Assembly: GCA_938039975.1 (NCBI GenBank)
Contig: CALHTM010000017.1
Location: 84,032-148,031 of the forward strand
Direction of reading: 5' to 3'
Origin: an uncultured Candidatus Saccharibacteria bacterium
GTDB taxonomy: Bacteria; Patescibacteriota; Saccharimonadia; Saccharimonadales; Saccharimonadaceae
Length of the DNA stretch: 64,000 nt
Shown here: one piece after another, positions 1 through 8,374 of the stretch
Numbering within the stretch: position 1 is the first letter of the stretch
Layout: the number at the start of each line of letters is the position of its first letter
Notes under the pieces: generated by a model
Seen by the model: the letters and a program-made list of their open reading frames with translations, nothing else
Databases searched by the model: none
What the model was told of the DNA's origin: nothing
Position numbers and translations under genes: made by a program

Positions 1-1476
1 GAACAAGAAGGCCTACTGTATTCTCCAAAAGAAAAAATCTCCAGTGACGATGAACTAGATATCTCAATTAATCGGTATAATGCTAAGTTATGGTCTGGGC
101 ACGCTGATAGAAAAATTGAAAAATACGCAGACCACTATTTCATACAAGGCTATGAACGAAATGTTGTAGAAATAGTTAAAATACTCAAAACACTCTGTTC
201 TGATAGCGAGGAAAATTATAAAGACAATGTTTTAGAGTGGCTGACTAACAATGGCAGTGAAATAGACGATCCAGTCAAAAAGGACATCTTAGTAAACTTA
301 TTTGATTTATCGAAAGTAGCAGTGATTTATGGAGCTGCAGGTACTGGAAAAACTAGGATGATAGAGCACGTATCAGCATACTTTAATACCGAGAATAAAC
401 TATATCTGGCAAACACTAATGCGGCAGTTAGTAATTTAAGGATGCGATTGGGTGATGCCGGTAATTTTATGACAGTTGCAAAAGCAATTAAAGCTTCGGG
501 ATTGGACTGTTCTATTTTATTTATTGACGAGTGTAGTACCATTAGTAACAGAGATATGGTTGCTCTATTGAATAACATTGAGTTTGGGCGCTTGGTATTG
601 GTTGGAGATATTTATCAGATTCAGTCAATCAGATTCGGTAATTGGTTTAATATTATTAGAAAGTTTTTACCCAAGCAAGCTGTTTTCGAGCTTGAAACTC
701 CCTTTCGGACAGAAGACGACAATCTTAAAAAGTTGTGGGACTCGGTCAGGAAAGACAACGATAACGTTGAAGAGATTATGGCAAGACAGGGCTACTCACG
801 TAGATTGGATAGTTCAATATTTCAAAGATTGTCGGACGAAGAGATTGTTCTTTGCTTAAATTATGACGGTCTGTATGGTGTAAATAATATAAATAAGATA
901 TTACAGATGAAAAATAAGAAAAAGCCAGTTACATGGAATGATGAAATTTACAAAGTTGGCGACCCTATAATTTTTAATGAGTTAAGTGCTTATAGTGAGA
1001 TACTATACAATAACCTAAGAGGTAAGATCGTTGATATCAACTTAGTCAACAAAGCGGCTATTGAGTTTGTTGTGGATATTATTGGGGCTGTAATTTCAGA
1101 ATGGGATGCTGAACGAGCTGGGCTTGAGTTTATTGAGACTAATAGGGTCCGAATTAGGGTAGAAAAGAGGCATAATAATGATAGCGATGATGATTCCGAA
1201 ACTATAAGGTCGGTTGTGCCGTTTCAGGTCTCATATGCAGTGACAATTCATAAGGCGCAAGGCCTAGAATATGAGTCCGTAAAAGTAGTAGTAACTAAAG
1301 ACAGTGAAGAGAAAATTACAAAAAATATCTTCTATACTGCTATCACCAGAGCAACTAAAAAGTTAACTATCTACTGGAGTCCAGAGATTCAACATAGGAT
1401 CATGTCTTCGTTCATAGAAAATAATAACAACGATCATAAAGTATTTCTAAAACGAAATCATGATTTGCTGAATTGA
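1..1476 (+). CDS. Superfamily 1 (RecD/UvrD-like) helicase, 5' end outside window
   Basis: The reading frame is open from base 1, so this is the C-terminal part (491 codons) of a longer protein. A GTG at 322 lies inside the conserved core and is not the start. A Walker A motif (GAAGTGKT) follows at about residue 110. A Walker B-like FIDEC and a GDIYQIQS motif III-like segment come next, and near the C-terminus there is an IHKAQGLEYESV stretch and a YTAITRATKK stretch, typical of the UvrD_C_2 domain. The family consists of ATP-dependent DNA translocases or helicases. The N-terminal 105 residues visible here are not recognisable. The gene converges on an unknown gene with a shared hairpin between them. 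Its role could be repair or defence, since the next genes are defence-like. Confidence 0.8.
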   Translation, partial: EQEGLLYSPKEKISSDDELDISINRYNAKLWSGHADRKIEKYADHYFIQGYERNVVEIVKILKTLCSDSEENYKDNVLEWLTNNGSEIDDPVKKDILVNLFDLSKVAVIYGAAGTGKTRMIEHVSAYFNTENKLYLANTNAAVSNLRMRLGDAGNFMTVAKAIKASGLDCSILFIDECSTISNRDMVALLNNIEFGRLVLVGDIYQIQSIRFGNWFNIIRKFLPKQAVFELETPFRTEDDNLKKLWDSVRKDNDNVEEIMARQGYSRRLDSSIFQRLSDEEIVLCLNYDGLYGVNNINKILQMKNKKKPVTWNDEIYKVGDPIIFNELSAYSEILYNNLRGKIVDINLVNKAAIEFVVDIIGAVISEWDAERAGLEFIETNRVRIRVEKRHNNDSDDDSETIRSVVPFQVSYAVTIHKAQGLEYESVKVVVTKDSEEKITKNIFYTAITRATKKLTIYWSPEIQHRIMSSFIENNNNDHKVFLKRNHDLLN

Positions 1477-1548
1477 TGTAAGGCTACTAAGCCGGGGGAG
1501 CTCTGAAAATTAACGGACAAGCCATGAGGACGTCACAAATTAATTTGA

Positions 1549-1576
1549 AAAGAGCCGAGACTATACTCGACTCTTT
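1549..1576. terminator. Bidirectional hairpin terminator
   Basis: AAAGAG-C-CGAG (1549-1559) pairs with CTCG-A-CTCTTT (1566-1576) around a 6-nt loop, with one C/A mismatch. It lies between two convergent genes and has A-rich and T-rich flanks suitable for either direction. Confidence 0.6.
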
Positions 1577-1594
1577 CCGACCTCTATCGATCTA

Positions 1595-2311
1595 TTAATA
1601 GCGATAAGTAAATTCAACTACTGGGTCAGTTTGCCACTTCCAGAAGAAAGCAACATCTTCCCCAAGCGGTTGATTGACTAGCTCTGTCACAGGATTTGTG
1701 CCGTCACCAAATGGATTAGTGATATTGTAGGCGATGTTTTGAGCTTTAATATTTTCGTCGCCCTTAAACAAGGCTGTAAGAGTTAGCGGTACTCTACTGC
1801 CAGCCATATCAAATGCCGGCAGTGGAGAATAAGCTTTAAACGAATAGCACTTCACCCCATCTTCGCCAGTTATTTCATCAATGACGGCTGACAACTGAAT
1901 TTTAATAGTTACCTGGCCTTGCGGCAACTTCAGTTTTCCAGCCCTAAACTGTTTGGCTATAGACTTTAACTCTTTGTCGGTGTCGTATTGGTCCTCGGAT
2001 AAGCCAATCTTTTGTAAGTATGGCTTGATCCTGGACAGATCGCCTTTTATGCGACCCACTTGTGCTATCCGCTCACCATAAGCCTGCTCTCCAGCTGAGA
2101 TAACAGCAATTGATGCGCTAAACTTGACCGTTGAGTAGGGTAGGATGAGTTCTACCTCACGCTCTTGGTCGTTATTGACTGTGAAGACAGTCGTTATTTC
2201 AGCCGAGTCATATGTCCCGCCCATTTGCGATGTTGGCTCGACGACGACAGTCGTGTGTTGTTTTAGTATTTGTAGATTGAGGATAGAATCCCCGAGAGTA
2301 AGTTTATTCAT
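1595..2311 (-). CDS. Conserved-looking protein of unknown function, 238 aa
   Basis: I do not recognise this protein. It is acidic and rich in predicted beta strands, with no signal peptide, membrane segment or obvious catalytic motif. Residues around the middle (LKSIAKQFRAGKLKLPQGQVTIKIQLSAV) suggest a beta-sandwich or binding domain rather than an enzyme. The ATG at 2311 is preferred over the GTG at 2323 because AAAGGTGAG sits 8-9 nt upstream of it, whereas the GTG itself overlaps that ribosome-binding site. The gene converges on the helicase and diverges from the S24 repressor. Its function is open. Confidence 0.75.
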   Translation of the reverse strand: MNKLTLGDSILNLQILKQHTTVVVEPTSQMGGTYDSAEITTVFTVNNDQEREVELILPYSTVKFSASIAVISAGEQAYGERIAQVGRIKGDLSRIKPYLQKIGLSEDQYDTDKELKSIAKQFRAGKLKLPQGQVTIKIQLSAVIDEITGEDGVKCYSFKAYSPLPAFDMAGSRVPLTLTALFKGDENIKAQNIAYNITNPFGDGTNPVTELVNQPLGEDVAFFWKWQTDPVVEFTYRY

Positions 2312-2356
2312 AAAACTTCTCACCTTTCTCCGGACTTAGCCTGGTATGATATTAAT

Positions 2357-2440
2357 TTTTGTGGTAAGATGAGAAGCACATATATATGACTGCCGGTCTA
2401 CATATGTGCTCAAACACCAGTTACCAGCTGGTGTTTTTAT
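2357..2440 (+). ncRNA. Candidate small RNA of about 84 nt
   Basis: An extended -10 sequence (TGG-TATGAT, 2342-2350) would start transcription near 2357. The transcript would hold a 9-bp stem AGCACATAT/ATATGTGCT (2375-2383 with 2402-2410) and then a second stem AAACACCAG/CTGGTGTTT followed by T residues. No convincing ORF lies inside. It may instead be an attenuated upstream leader of the repressor at 2590. I cannot see expression, so this remains a structural prediction. Confidence 0.35.
2412..2440 (+). terminator. Rho-independent terminator upstream of the S24 repressor
   Basis: AAACACCAG (2412-2420) and CTGGTGTTT (2428-2436) form a perfect 9-bp stem with a 7-nt loop and a following TTTAT. 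It would stop rightward transcripts before the repressor promoter. Confidence 0.6.
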
Positions 2441-2554
2441 ATACCCCCTATTTTTATGTTAGGTATATAACTGTTTCTATGGTAGCACATTGTGATTTAT
2501 TTGCCAAGCATGAAAACGCTATATGTAGCGGAGCAAGCAAAATAAGCAACTCAC

Positions 2555-2583
2555 TTGATAGATTAAACAATGTTTGCTATAGT
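2555..2583 (+). promoter_or_regulatory. Sigma70-type promoter of the S24 repressor
   Basis: TTGATA (2555-2560) and TATAGT (2578-2583) are separated by exactly 17 nt, and a TG lies one base before the -10. The -10 ends 6 nt before the ATG at 2590, so the mRNA should be leaderless. Confidence 0.7.
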
Positions 2584-2589
2584 GTTAAT

Positions 2590-3237
2590 ATGAATGAAGT
2601 ACAAAAAAAGCTTCTTGACCTAGCTGAAACAGTTAACCTAAGTACGCATACGTATTACAGGTTAGCTAAGACACTTGACGTTGACCATCCATACAAGGTT
2701 CAATTTGCTATAGACCAACTTGTCAAAAAAGGAAAATTGGTTAAGAACTATAAAACAGGTGCGATATCTAGACCAAAAGGTAACCATGTGGCAGATGGGA
2801 TAATTAGTATACCCTACTATGGATATGTTAACTGTGGTGAAGCTTTGGCCTTTGCTCAAGATAGGATAGAAGGGTATCTAAAAATAACTCCTAGCATTGT
2901 TTCTATATCTGATTTTCACAATCTCTTTGCCTTGAAGGCTTCTGGCAATTCTATGAATAAGGCTGATATTGGAGGCAAATCGGTCGATGATGGGGATTAT
3001 GTTATTGCTCGAAAGGAAGACAATTATTGTCCAAAGAATGGTGATCATGTCATTTCGATTATTGGCGAAGCGGCAAATCTTAAGAAATTTCGCAAAGATA
3101 CTAAGAATCGGCAAATTATTCTGGAGTCAGAATCCACGGAAGACTTACCGCCTATCATTATTAGCGAGCAAGATATAAACAATTTGAGCGCGTACAGCAT
3201 AGCTGCTAAGGCGGTTGCTGTGGTGAAGATGGCGTAG
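2590..3237 (+). CDS. LexA/CI-like S24 autoproteolytic repressor
   Basis: Residues 1-60 form a predicted winged-helix DNA-binding region. The C-terminal half has the S24 fold signature: a Cys-Gly cleavage site (C82-G83, in YVNCGEA), the nucleophile serine in SGNSM (S121) and the general-base lysine in NLKKF (about K165). The family represses genes until RecA-filament or ligand-triggered self-cleavage. The ATG at 2590 is chosen because the promoter places transcription start there; longer versions of the frame have no ribosome-binding site and read through the promoter. It sits between an unknown gene and hsdR, so it may control the neighbouring defence genes or the SOS response. Cys-Gly in place of the more common Ala-Gly is seen in some LexA/CI members. 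Confidence 0.85.
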   Translation: MNEVQKKLLDLAETVNLSTHTYYRLAKTLDVDHPYKVQFAIDQLVKKGKLVKNYKTGAISRPKGNHVADGIISIPYYGYVNCGEALAFAQDRIEGYLKITPSIVSISDFHNLFALKASGNSMNKADIGGKSVDDGDYVIARKEDNYCPKNGDHVISIIGEAANLKKFRKDTKNRQIILESESTEDLPPIIISEQDINNLSAYSIAAKAVAVVKMA

Positions 3238-3254
3238 GGGTTGGGGTTGATTTG

Positions 3255-3263
3255 TGCTACAAT
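3255..3263 (+). promoter_or_regulatory. Extended -10 upstream of hsdR
   Basis: TGC-TACAAT fits an extended -10 element, giving a leader of about 50 nt before the hsdR ATG. A second possible -10 (TATACT or TATAGT) lies near 3284-3295. Confidence 0.4.
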
Positions 3264-3318
3264 AGTCCCAAAGTTTGGAAATTATACTTTATAGTAGACA
3301 ATATCGCATAAATACGCT

Positions 3319-6300
3319 ATGACCGAATCTCAAATCGAACAATACGCGCTTGATATCCTGGCTAGCCTTGGCTGGCAAATTCTACACGGACCGGACATTG
3401 GCCCGGATGGTGCTGCGGCTGAGCGTGAGCTGCGGCAGGTGGTGTTGCCGGAGCGGCTATATAATGCTTTGGTGCGGCTTAACCCGCACATTCCAGAATC
3501 AGCCTTGAAGGAGGCGATGCGACGGTTGACGCAGATTAGTAAACCGAGCTTAGTTGAGAATAATCACGATTTTCATCAACTGCTAGTGGCGGGCGTGCCG
3601 GTGCAATATCGCACATCGAGCGGCGAGATTAAGCACGATATTGTGGGGGTGGTTGATTTTACCTCGCCAAAAAACAATGATTTTGCGGCGGTCAATCAGC
3701 TGACGGTTCTGCAGGGTGACTATAATCGCCGGCCAGACATTGTGCTATTTGTGAATGGGTTGCCTCTAGTGGTGATTGAACTAAAAAATGCGGCTGATAC
3801 GAAGGCGGATTTGGTAGCGGCGTATCAGCAAATCCAGACGTACAAGCGCGAGATTAGTGACTTGTTTCGGTTCAATGAACTGTGTGTGACCAGTGATGGA
3901 CTAGAGGCGGAAATGGGGACGATCACCAGCCCGCTGGAGCGAATGATGCCGTGGAAGACGATTGACGGTGAGAAGGAGGTTGGCAATGTGCCGATGCTGG
4001 AAGTGTTGCTACGCGGTGCGTGTACGCCTGAGCGCTTGCTGGACATTGTGCAGAATTTTATCGTATTTGAGCGGAGTGACGGCGATAAACTAATCAAAAA
4101 AGTTGCCGCTTATCATCAATATTGGGTGGTGAATAAAGCGCTTGATCGGACGCTGACAGCTAGTAGTGAACGCGGTGACCAACGGGCCGGCGTGGTTTGG
4201 CATACGCAAGGGTCGGGCAAGAGCTTGAGTATGGTGTTTTATACTGGCAAACTGATGAAATCGCGCGATTTGCATAACCCAACCATCGTGGTGGTGACGG
4301 ATCGTAATGATCTTGATGGTCAGTTATTTGGCACGTTTAGCGCCTGTCGCGAGCTATTAGGAGAAGACCCGAAGCAGGCCGATTCACGCAGTGAGCTGAG
4401 GAAACTGTTGCAGCGCCAGGCGGGTGGAATTGTCTTTACGACAATCCAGAAGTTCTCGCCCGAGGATGAGGAGGATAGCTTGCCAGTCCTGACTGATCGA
4501 CGCAATGTCATCGTGATGGCAGATGAGGCGCACCGCAGTCAATATGGTTTGAAGGCACATGTTCGAGCCAGCGACGCCCAATTGGTGTATGGTTACGCCA
4601 AATATATGCGTGATGCCTTGCCGGGTGCGAGCTACATTGGCTTTACGGGTACACCGATTGAGACGGACGATAAGTCAACGCCAGCGGTGTTTGGCGACTA
4701 TATCGATATTTATGATGTTGAGCAGGCGGTGAAAGATGGCGCAACAGTACCGATTTATTATGAGAGTCGGCTGGTTGATTTGAATATGGACGAGGCGACG
4801 CGGCAGTGGCTGGATAAGGAAGTTGATGATCTGCTGGAGGGCGAAGAATTAAGCCGTCAGGATGCGTTGAAAGCTGAGTATGCACAAAAAGAAGCTATCG
4901 TCGGTAATAGTGAGCGGCTGAATACTATCGCCTTGGATATCATTGAACATTTTGAAGCGCGACAAAGTGTGTTGAGCGGTAAAGGTATGATCGTGACGAT
5001 GAGCCGTGGTATTGCGGCTGATTTGTATGAGAGAATCGTGGCGTATCGGCCGGATTGGCATAGTGACGATGACGCGCGCGGCGCAATCAAGGTGATCATC
5101 ACCGGTAGTGCTAGCGACCCTGACCATTTGCAGCCGCATATTCGTAATAAACAACGGGTAAAGGCGATCGAAAAGCGCATCAAAGATCCAAATGACCCGC
5201 TTGAGCTGGTGATTGTGTGCGACATGTGGCTGACGGGATTTGATGTGCCGAATATGCACACCATGTATCTGGACAAACCATTGAAGGGTCATAATTTGAT
5301 GCAAGCGATTGCTAGGGTGAATCGAGTGTTTCCTGGAAAAACTGGCGGTTTGGTAGTTGACTATCTGGGTGTAGCGGGGGCGCTGCGCGATGCTATTTCT
5401 GACTATACGCAAAGTGGTGGTCAAGGCGCACCGCAGCTTGATATTACTGAGGCGGTGGCACAGATGCAGATGCGCTATGAAGTGGTGCGCGATTTGTTTG
5501 GTAACTTTGATTATCAGCGATATTTTACCGCACCAACCGACCAACAGCTACAAATTATTTTGGATGCTGAGGAATATATTTTAGGGTTGGAAGACGGTGA
5601 GAAGCGGTTGAAGCAGCACGTTTTGGAACTGAGTAAGGCATTCGCGTTGGTCATGCCCAGTCCCGAGGCACTTGAAATTCGCGAAGAAGTAGCGCTGTTT
5701 CAGGCAGTGAAAGTCCGGCTAGAGAAAGTATCCAGCTCAACTGTGGTGACTGATGCGGAGTACCGCAGTGCGCTGAAACAAATTGTTGATAAAGCGATTG
5801 CACCAGTCGGTGTAGTTGATGTGTTTGAGGCGGCAGGGTTAGAAAAGCCAGAGTTGTCGATTTTGAGCGATGAGTTTTTGGCAGAAATTCGTAACATGGA
5901 GCGCAAGAATTTGGCAGTGGAAGCCCTGCAAAAGCTGCTTGCTGATGAAATTAAACTACGATTTTCGAGAAATTATGCCAAGGATACGAAGTTCTCTGAC
6001 TTGCTCAATCAAGCCTTGACACGGTATAGAAATGGGACGATTGAGGCAGCGCAGGTGATTGAGGAATTAATCAACATTGGACAGAAAATTCGCCAGACTG
6101 TTGAGAACGGAGTGGTTGATGGCCTCAGCGAGGATGAGATTATCTTTTACGATGCGCTGGTTGAAAATGGCAGTGCTCGTGAAATACTGGGTGACGCGCA
6201 ATTGCGCGATATCGCAAAAGTATTGTTAGAGCAGGTGCGTCGTGATGCGACGATTGACTGGGCAGAGCGCAGGAATGTTCAAGCAAAATTGAAAGTTAAC

Positions 6301-6453
6301 GTCAAAAAGACGTTGGCAAAATATGGTTACCCGCCAGATCAACAGGCATTGGCAACTGACATGGTATTGGAGCAAGCCAAGCGTTATGGTAACGAGTGGA
6401 GTCAAAAACGCGCGACGTATGACGCTGGCGGCGGAGCAAGTTTGTTGGATTGA
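3319..6453 (+). CDS. hsdR: Type I restriction enzyme R subunit (HsdR)
   Basis: This 1044-residue protein has the full HsdR order. An N-terminal PD-(D/E)xK nuclease contains D140 (RRPDIVLF) and E154-x-K156 (VVIELKN). SF2 motor domains follow, with Walker A GSGKS (298-302) and DEAH (402-405), a GFTGTPIE motif and QAIARVNR. A helical C-terminal region completes it. In the complex it would translocate DNA and cut it far from the recognition site, but this needs HsdM and HsdS. Neither is encoded in this window, so the motor subunit is separated from its partners or is orphaned. Codon use is more GC-rich than in the AT-rich genes that follow it. Confidence 0.95.
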   Translation: MTESQIEQYALDILASLGWQILHGPDIGPDGAAAERELRQVVLPERLYNALVRLNPHIPESALKEAMRRLTQISKPSLVENNHDFHQLLVAGVPVQYRTSSGEIKHDIVGVVDFTSPKNNDFAAVNQLTVLQGDYNRRPDIVLFVNGLPLVVIELKNAADTKADLVAAYQQIQTYKREISDLFRFNELCVTSDGLEAEMGTITSPLERMMPWKTIDGEKEVGNVPMLEVLLRGACTPERLLDIVQNFIVFERSDGDKLIKKVAAYHQYWVVNKALDRTLTASSERGDQRAGVVWHTQGSGKSLSMVFYTGKLMKSRDLHNPTIVVVTDRNDLDGQLFGTFSACRELLGEDPKQADSRSELRKLLQRQAGGIVFTTIQKFSPEDEEDSLPVLTDRRNVIVMADEAHRSQYGLKAHVRASDAQLVYGYAKYMRDALPGASYIGFTGTPIETDDKSTPAVFGDYIDIYDVEQAVKDGATVPIYYESRLVDLNMDEATRQWLDKEVDDLLEGEELSRQDALKAEYAQKEAIVGNSERLNTIALDIIEHFEARQSVLSGKGMIVTMSRGIAADLYERIVAYRPDWHSDDDARGAIKVIITGSASDPDHLQPHIRNKQRVKAIEKRIKDPNDPLELVIVCDMWLTGFDVPNMHTMYLDKPLKGHNLMQAIARVNRVFPGKTGGLVVDYLGVAGALRDAISDYTQSGGQGAPQLDITEAVAQMQMRYEVVRDLFGNFDYQRYFTAPTDQQLQIILDAEEYILGLEDGEKRLKQHVLELSKAFALVMPSPEALEIREEVALFQAVKVRLEKVSSSTVVTDAEYRSALKQIVDKAIAPVGVVDVFEAAGLEKPELSILSDEFLAEIRNMERKNLAVEALQKLLADEIKLRFSRNYAKDTKFSDLLNQALTRYRNGTIEAAQVIEELINIGQKIRQTVENGVVDGLSEDEIIFYDALVENGSAREILGDAQLRDIAKVLLEQVRRDATIDWAERRNVQAKLKVNVKKTLAKYGYPPDQQALATDMVLEQAKRYGNEWSQKRATYDAGGGASLLD

Positions 6454-6478
6454 TGCATTAATTTATGATAGATCAGGG

Positions 6479-6484
6479 TACAAT
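6479..6484 (+). promoter_or_regulatory. -10 element of the membrane protein-HEPN operon
   Basis: TACAAT ends exactly 6 nt before the ATG at 6491, the spacing seen at many other starts in this window. No good -35 is visible. Confidence 0.45.
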
Positions 6485-6490
6485 AGGTGT

Positions 6491-6583
6491 ATGGGTAAGT
6501 CTAAAAATCCTATTACCATCGCTCGCACTATTTTGTTATTGGGATCAGGTAATCAGGATATTGAGGTAAAGATGGTGCTATGA
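6491..6583 (+). CDS. Possible leaderless small ORF (30 aa)
   Basis: The ATG at 6491 follows TACAAT by 6 nt. The frame encodes 30 residues (begins MGKSKNPITIAR) and ends in an ATGA overlap with the ATG at 6580, an arrangement that often couples translation. I recognise no domain. It could be a translated leader peptide that delivers ribosomes to the next gene, or a tiny component of its own. The alternative is that it is chance sequence and the next gene uses GAGGT at about 6567 as its ribosome-binding site. Confidence 0.4.
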   Translation: MGKSKNPITIARTILLLGSGNQDIEVKMVL

Positions 6584-7317
6584 ATGCTATTTTTGAATAT
6601 GTTCGTAAACGTGCTGTGTCGACAATTTTAGTGTCCTACACTGTATTTTGGGCGATCTTTCACTGGCAAGGGATTTATACGACTATATTTGTCAATCAAG
6701 ACATCATTTATGGGAAATATGGTTTACTCAAAAATGAGTATGTAAATAAATATTTCTTTGGGTTTAATTGGTCAAATATCTTAACTATTCATAACCTAGA
6801 GATTTTACTAGGCTGGATAATTCCTGCTGGGCTTGCCTATTTTTATATATGGTGGCTACCGAGGCTGGTTATTAATCCTGCGTATAAGAGGGAAATTAAC
6901 TATAAAAAAGATAGGGAATTAGAAAAACTCAAAGCAGAGAAGAAGCGCCAAGATGAAGAGAGAAAGCTGATAGAAAAACAAACTGCTACAGAAGAGGCAA
7001 AGATTGAACTGGCGAATAAAAAAGCCGAAGTTTCGGAAAGAAATCCAGTCATAGGCTGGCAAGAAGAATATCGTGAATTTATTTTAAACGAAGACGCGGT
7101 ATCAAGCTTTGATGAGTTATTGGAAATTGTGTATAGTCGTAGGAGTTTTGATATTGATGGAGATATAGATAAAATAAGGCCTGAAAGCTTGTTGTTGGTG
7201 GATATTTGGGGTCTTACAAAGATTGTCAACAATAATCGTATAAACTTAACAGATAAGGGTAAGTATTTTGCAAGACTATATAAAGCATCCCAAGGCAAAG
7301 GTGTAAAAAATGAGTAA
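6580..7317 (+). CDS. Two-helix membrane protein with coiled coil and C-terminal helical domain
   Basis: I do not recognise the family. Residues about 13-35 and 72-95 look like membrane helices. Residues about 100-150 are a highly charged coiled coil (KKDRELEKLKAEKKRQDEER). Residues 155-245 form a soluble domain ending in LTDKGKYFARLY, reminiscent of a winged helix. The gene overlaps the downstream HEPN gene by 8 nt and the 30-aa ORF upstream by 4 nt, so the three appear co-transcribed. A membrane sensor or anchor feeding a HEPN ribonuclease is one reading, but that is inference. Base composition is AT-rich compared with hsdR. Confidence 0.75.
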   Translation: MNAIFEYVRKRAVSTILVSYTVFWAIFHWQGIYTTIFVNQDIIYGKYGLLKNEYVNKYFFGFNWSNILTIHNLEILLGWIIPAGLAYFYIWWLPRLVINPAYKREINYKKDRELEKLKAEKKRQDEERKLIEKQTATEEAKIELANKKAEVSERNPVIGWQEEYREFILNEDAVSSFDELLEIVYSRRSFDIDGDIDKIRPESLLLVDIWGLTKIVNNNRINLTDKGKYFARLYKASQGKGVKNE

Positions 7318-8083
7318 TCTTACCAGCGCATTCACAAAACGCACACAATCAATAGATATTATCTTTGACTCATACAAGACTCTATATAATATTTATAGCG
7401 AAATGATGAAAACGGCTAACGTTAATAAAAATAATCTAGCTGCTTTCAAAAAGTGTAAAACTACAGTAGAAAAAACACAGGAAGATATATCTACTAAATT
7501 ACACACCCAAGCCTTTATACTTTTGACAGGAGCTTTTGAGGCTTTTTTGAATGATGTTTTCGAAGATTTAATTCAAGAAAATTTCTTATCAATTCGCAAG
7601 TCAAGTGGAATTAACTATAGTATTGTCGATTTGCAAAGAATTTTAGAGCAGAATGAGGACAAAGAATCTGTTTCGTTGGAGTTAGCTAATCTTACAATTA
7701 AACAGATACATGGTATCAAAAATAAAAAAGAAAAAGTAAATTTTCAAAATACTCAAACTATGGCAGACATATTTGAAAGCTACTTTGATATTGAAATAGA
7801 CACTAAATCTGAATATATGAAAAGGATTCATAAATATTGGCAGATGAGGCATGCGATTGTCCACACTAACGCCAGAGTTGATGAACGATATATTGCTAAC
7901 GTAGAAGCGGTAGGCTTGAAAAGTGAAAAAATAGGCTCTGTAGTTACTATCACAAAAACAACCTATGATAAGGTAAAGGAAGACTTTTCTCTGTTGTTAA
8001 ATCATATTGAAGACCAGTTGAATAAGCTTAATTTGTTATTTGATGGAGTTGACGCTATTGAGCGTATAAATGATAAGGAATAG
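7310..8083 (+). CDS. HEPN-domain protein (putative RNase effector)
   Basis: The protein is mostly helical (257 aa). It carries RHAIVH at residues 180-185, an exact R-x4-H motif, inside a long helix as in HEPN ribonucleases, followed by an asparagine (TNARVDE). An earlier helix (HTQAFILLTGAFEAFLNDVFEDLI) resembles the first HEPN helix of the RiboL-PSP/MAE_28990 type. HEPN proteins usually cleave RNA and act as toxins or defence effectors. The gene overlaps the membrane protein upstream by 8 nt, so the two are probably one module. It sits directly after hsdR, and HEPN or anticodon nucleases are often found beside type I restriction genes. Confidence 0.75.
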   Translation: MSNLTSAFTKRTQSIDIIFDSYKTLYNIYSEMMKTANVNKNNLAAFKKCKTTVEKTQEDISTKLHTQAFILLTGAFEAFLNDVFEDLIQENFLSIRKSSGINYSIVDLQRILEQNEDKESVSLELANLTIKQIHGIKNKKEKVNFQNTQTMADIFESYFDIEIDTKSEYMKRIHKYWQMRHAIVHTNARVDERYIANVEAVGLKSEKIGSVVTITKTTYDKVKEDFSLLLNHIEDQLNKLNLLFDGVDAIERINDKE

Positions 8084-8107
8084 ATAATTTAGAACTAAGT
8101 TGTGATT

Positions 8108-8338
8108 ATGAAAATCTCCGTCCATCTCAAGCCCAACTCCCGCCACCGTGAAGAAGTGGTGGCGAATGATGACGGTTCGCTAACAGTATATACCAAGGCG
8201 CCAGCCATTGAAGGGCGAGCGAACGCGGCAGCAGTGAAGCTATTGGCGAAACATTTTGGTGTGGCGTCGTCAAAGGTAAAATTGGTGCGCGGCGCAACTT
8301 CGAAATATAAGGTTTTTGAGGTGGATAAGACAGAGTAG
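8108..8338 (+). CDS. YggU/DUF167 family protein
   Basis: The 76-aa product matches the DUF167 pattern: MKISVHLKPNS at the start, GSLTVYTKAPAIEGRANAA in the centre and KLVRGATSKYKVFEV at the end. The function of this widespread small alpha/beta family is unknown. The ATG at 8108 is preferred to a GTG at 8102 because the family begins with this strand. It converges on the deacetylase gene and shares no operon with the HEPN gene that I can demonstrate. Confidence 0.85.
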   Translation: MKISVHLKPNSRHREEVVANDDGSLTVYTKAPAIEGRANAAAVKLLAKHFGVASSKVKLVRGATSKYKVFEVDKTE

Positions 8339-8374
8339 TTGCCGCAGCTACATTGTTAATATCCGGCTACAATT

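Noticed and set aside
2386..2589. N-terminal extension of the S24 repressor from 2386
   Set aside because: It crosses a terminator hairpin and the promoter of the gene, and has no RBS.
4849..5544. Long minus-strand frame inside hsdR
   Set aside because: It is the antisense shadow of conserved HsdR motor motifs and has no RBS or recognisable domain.
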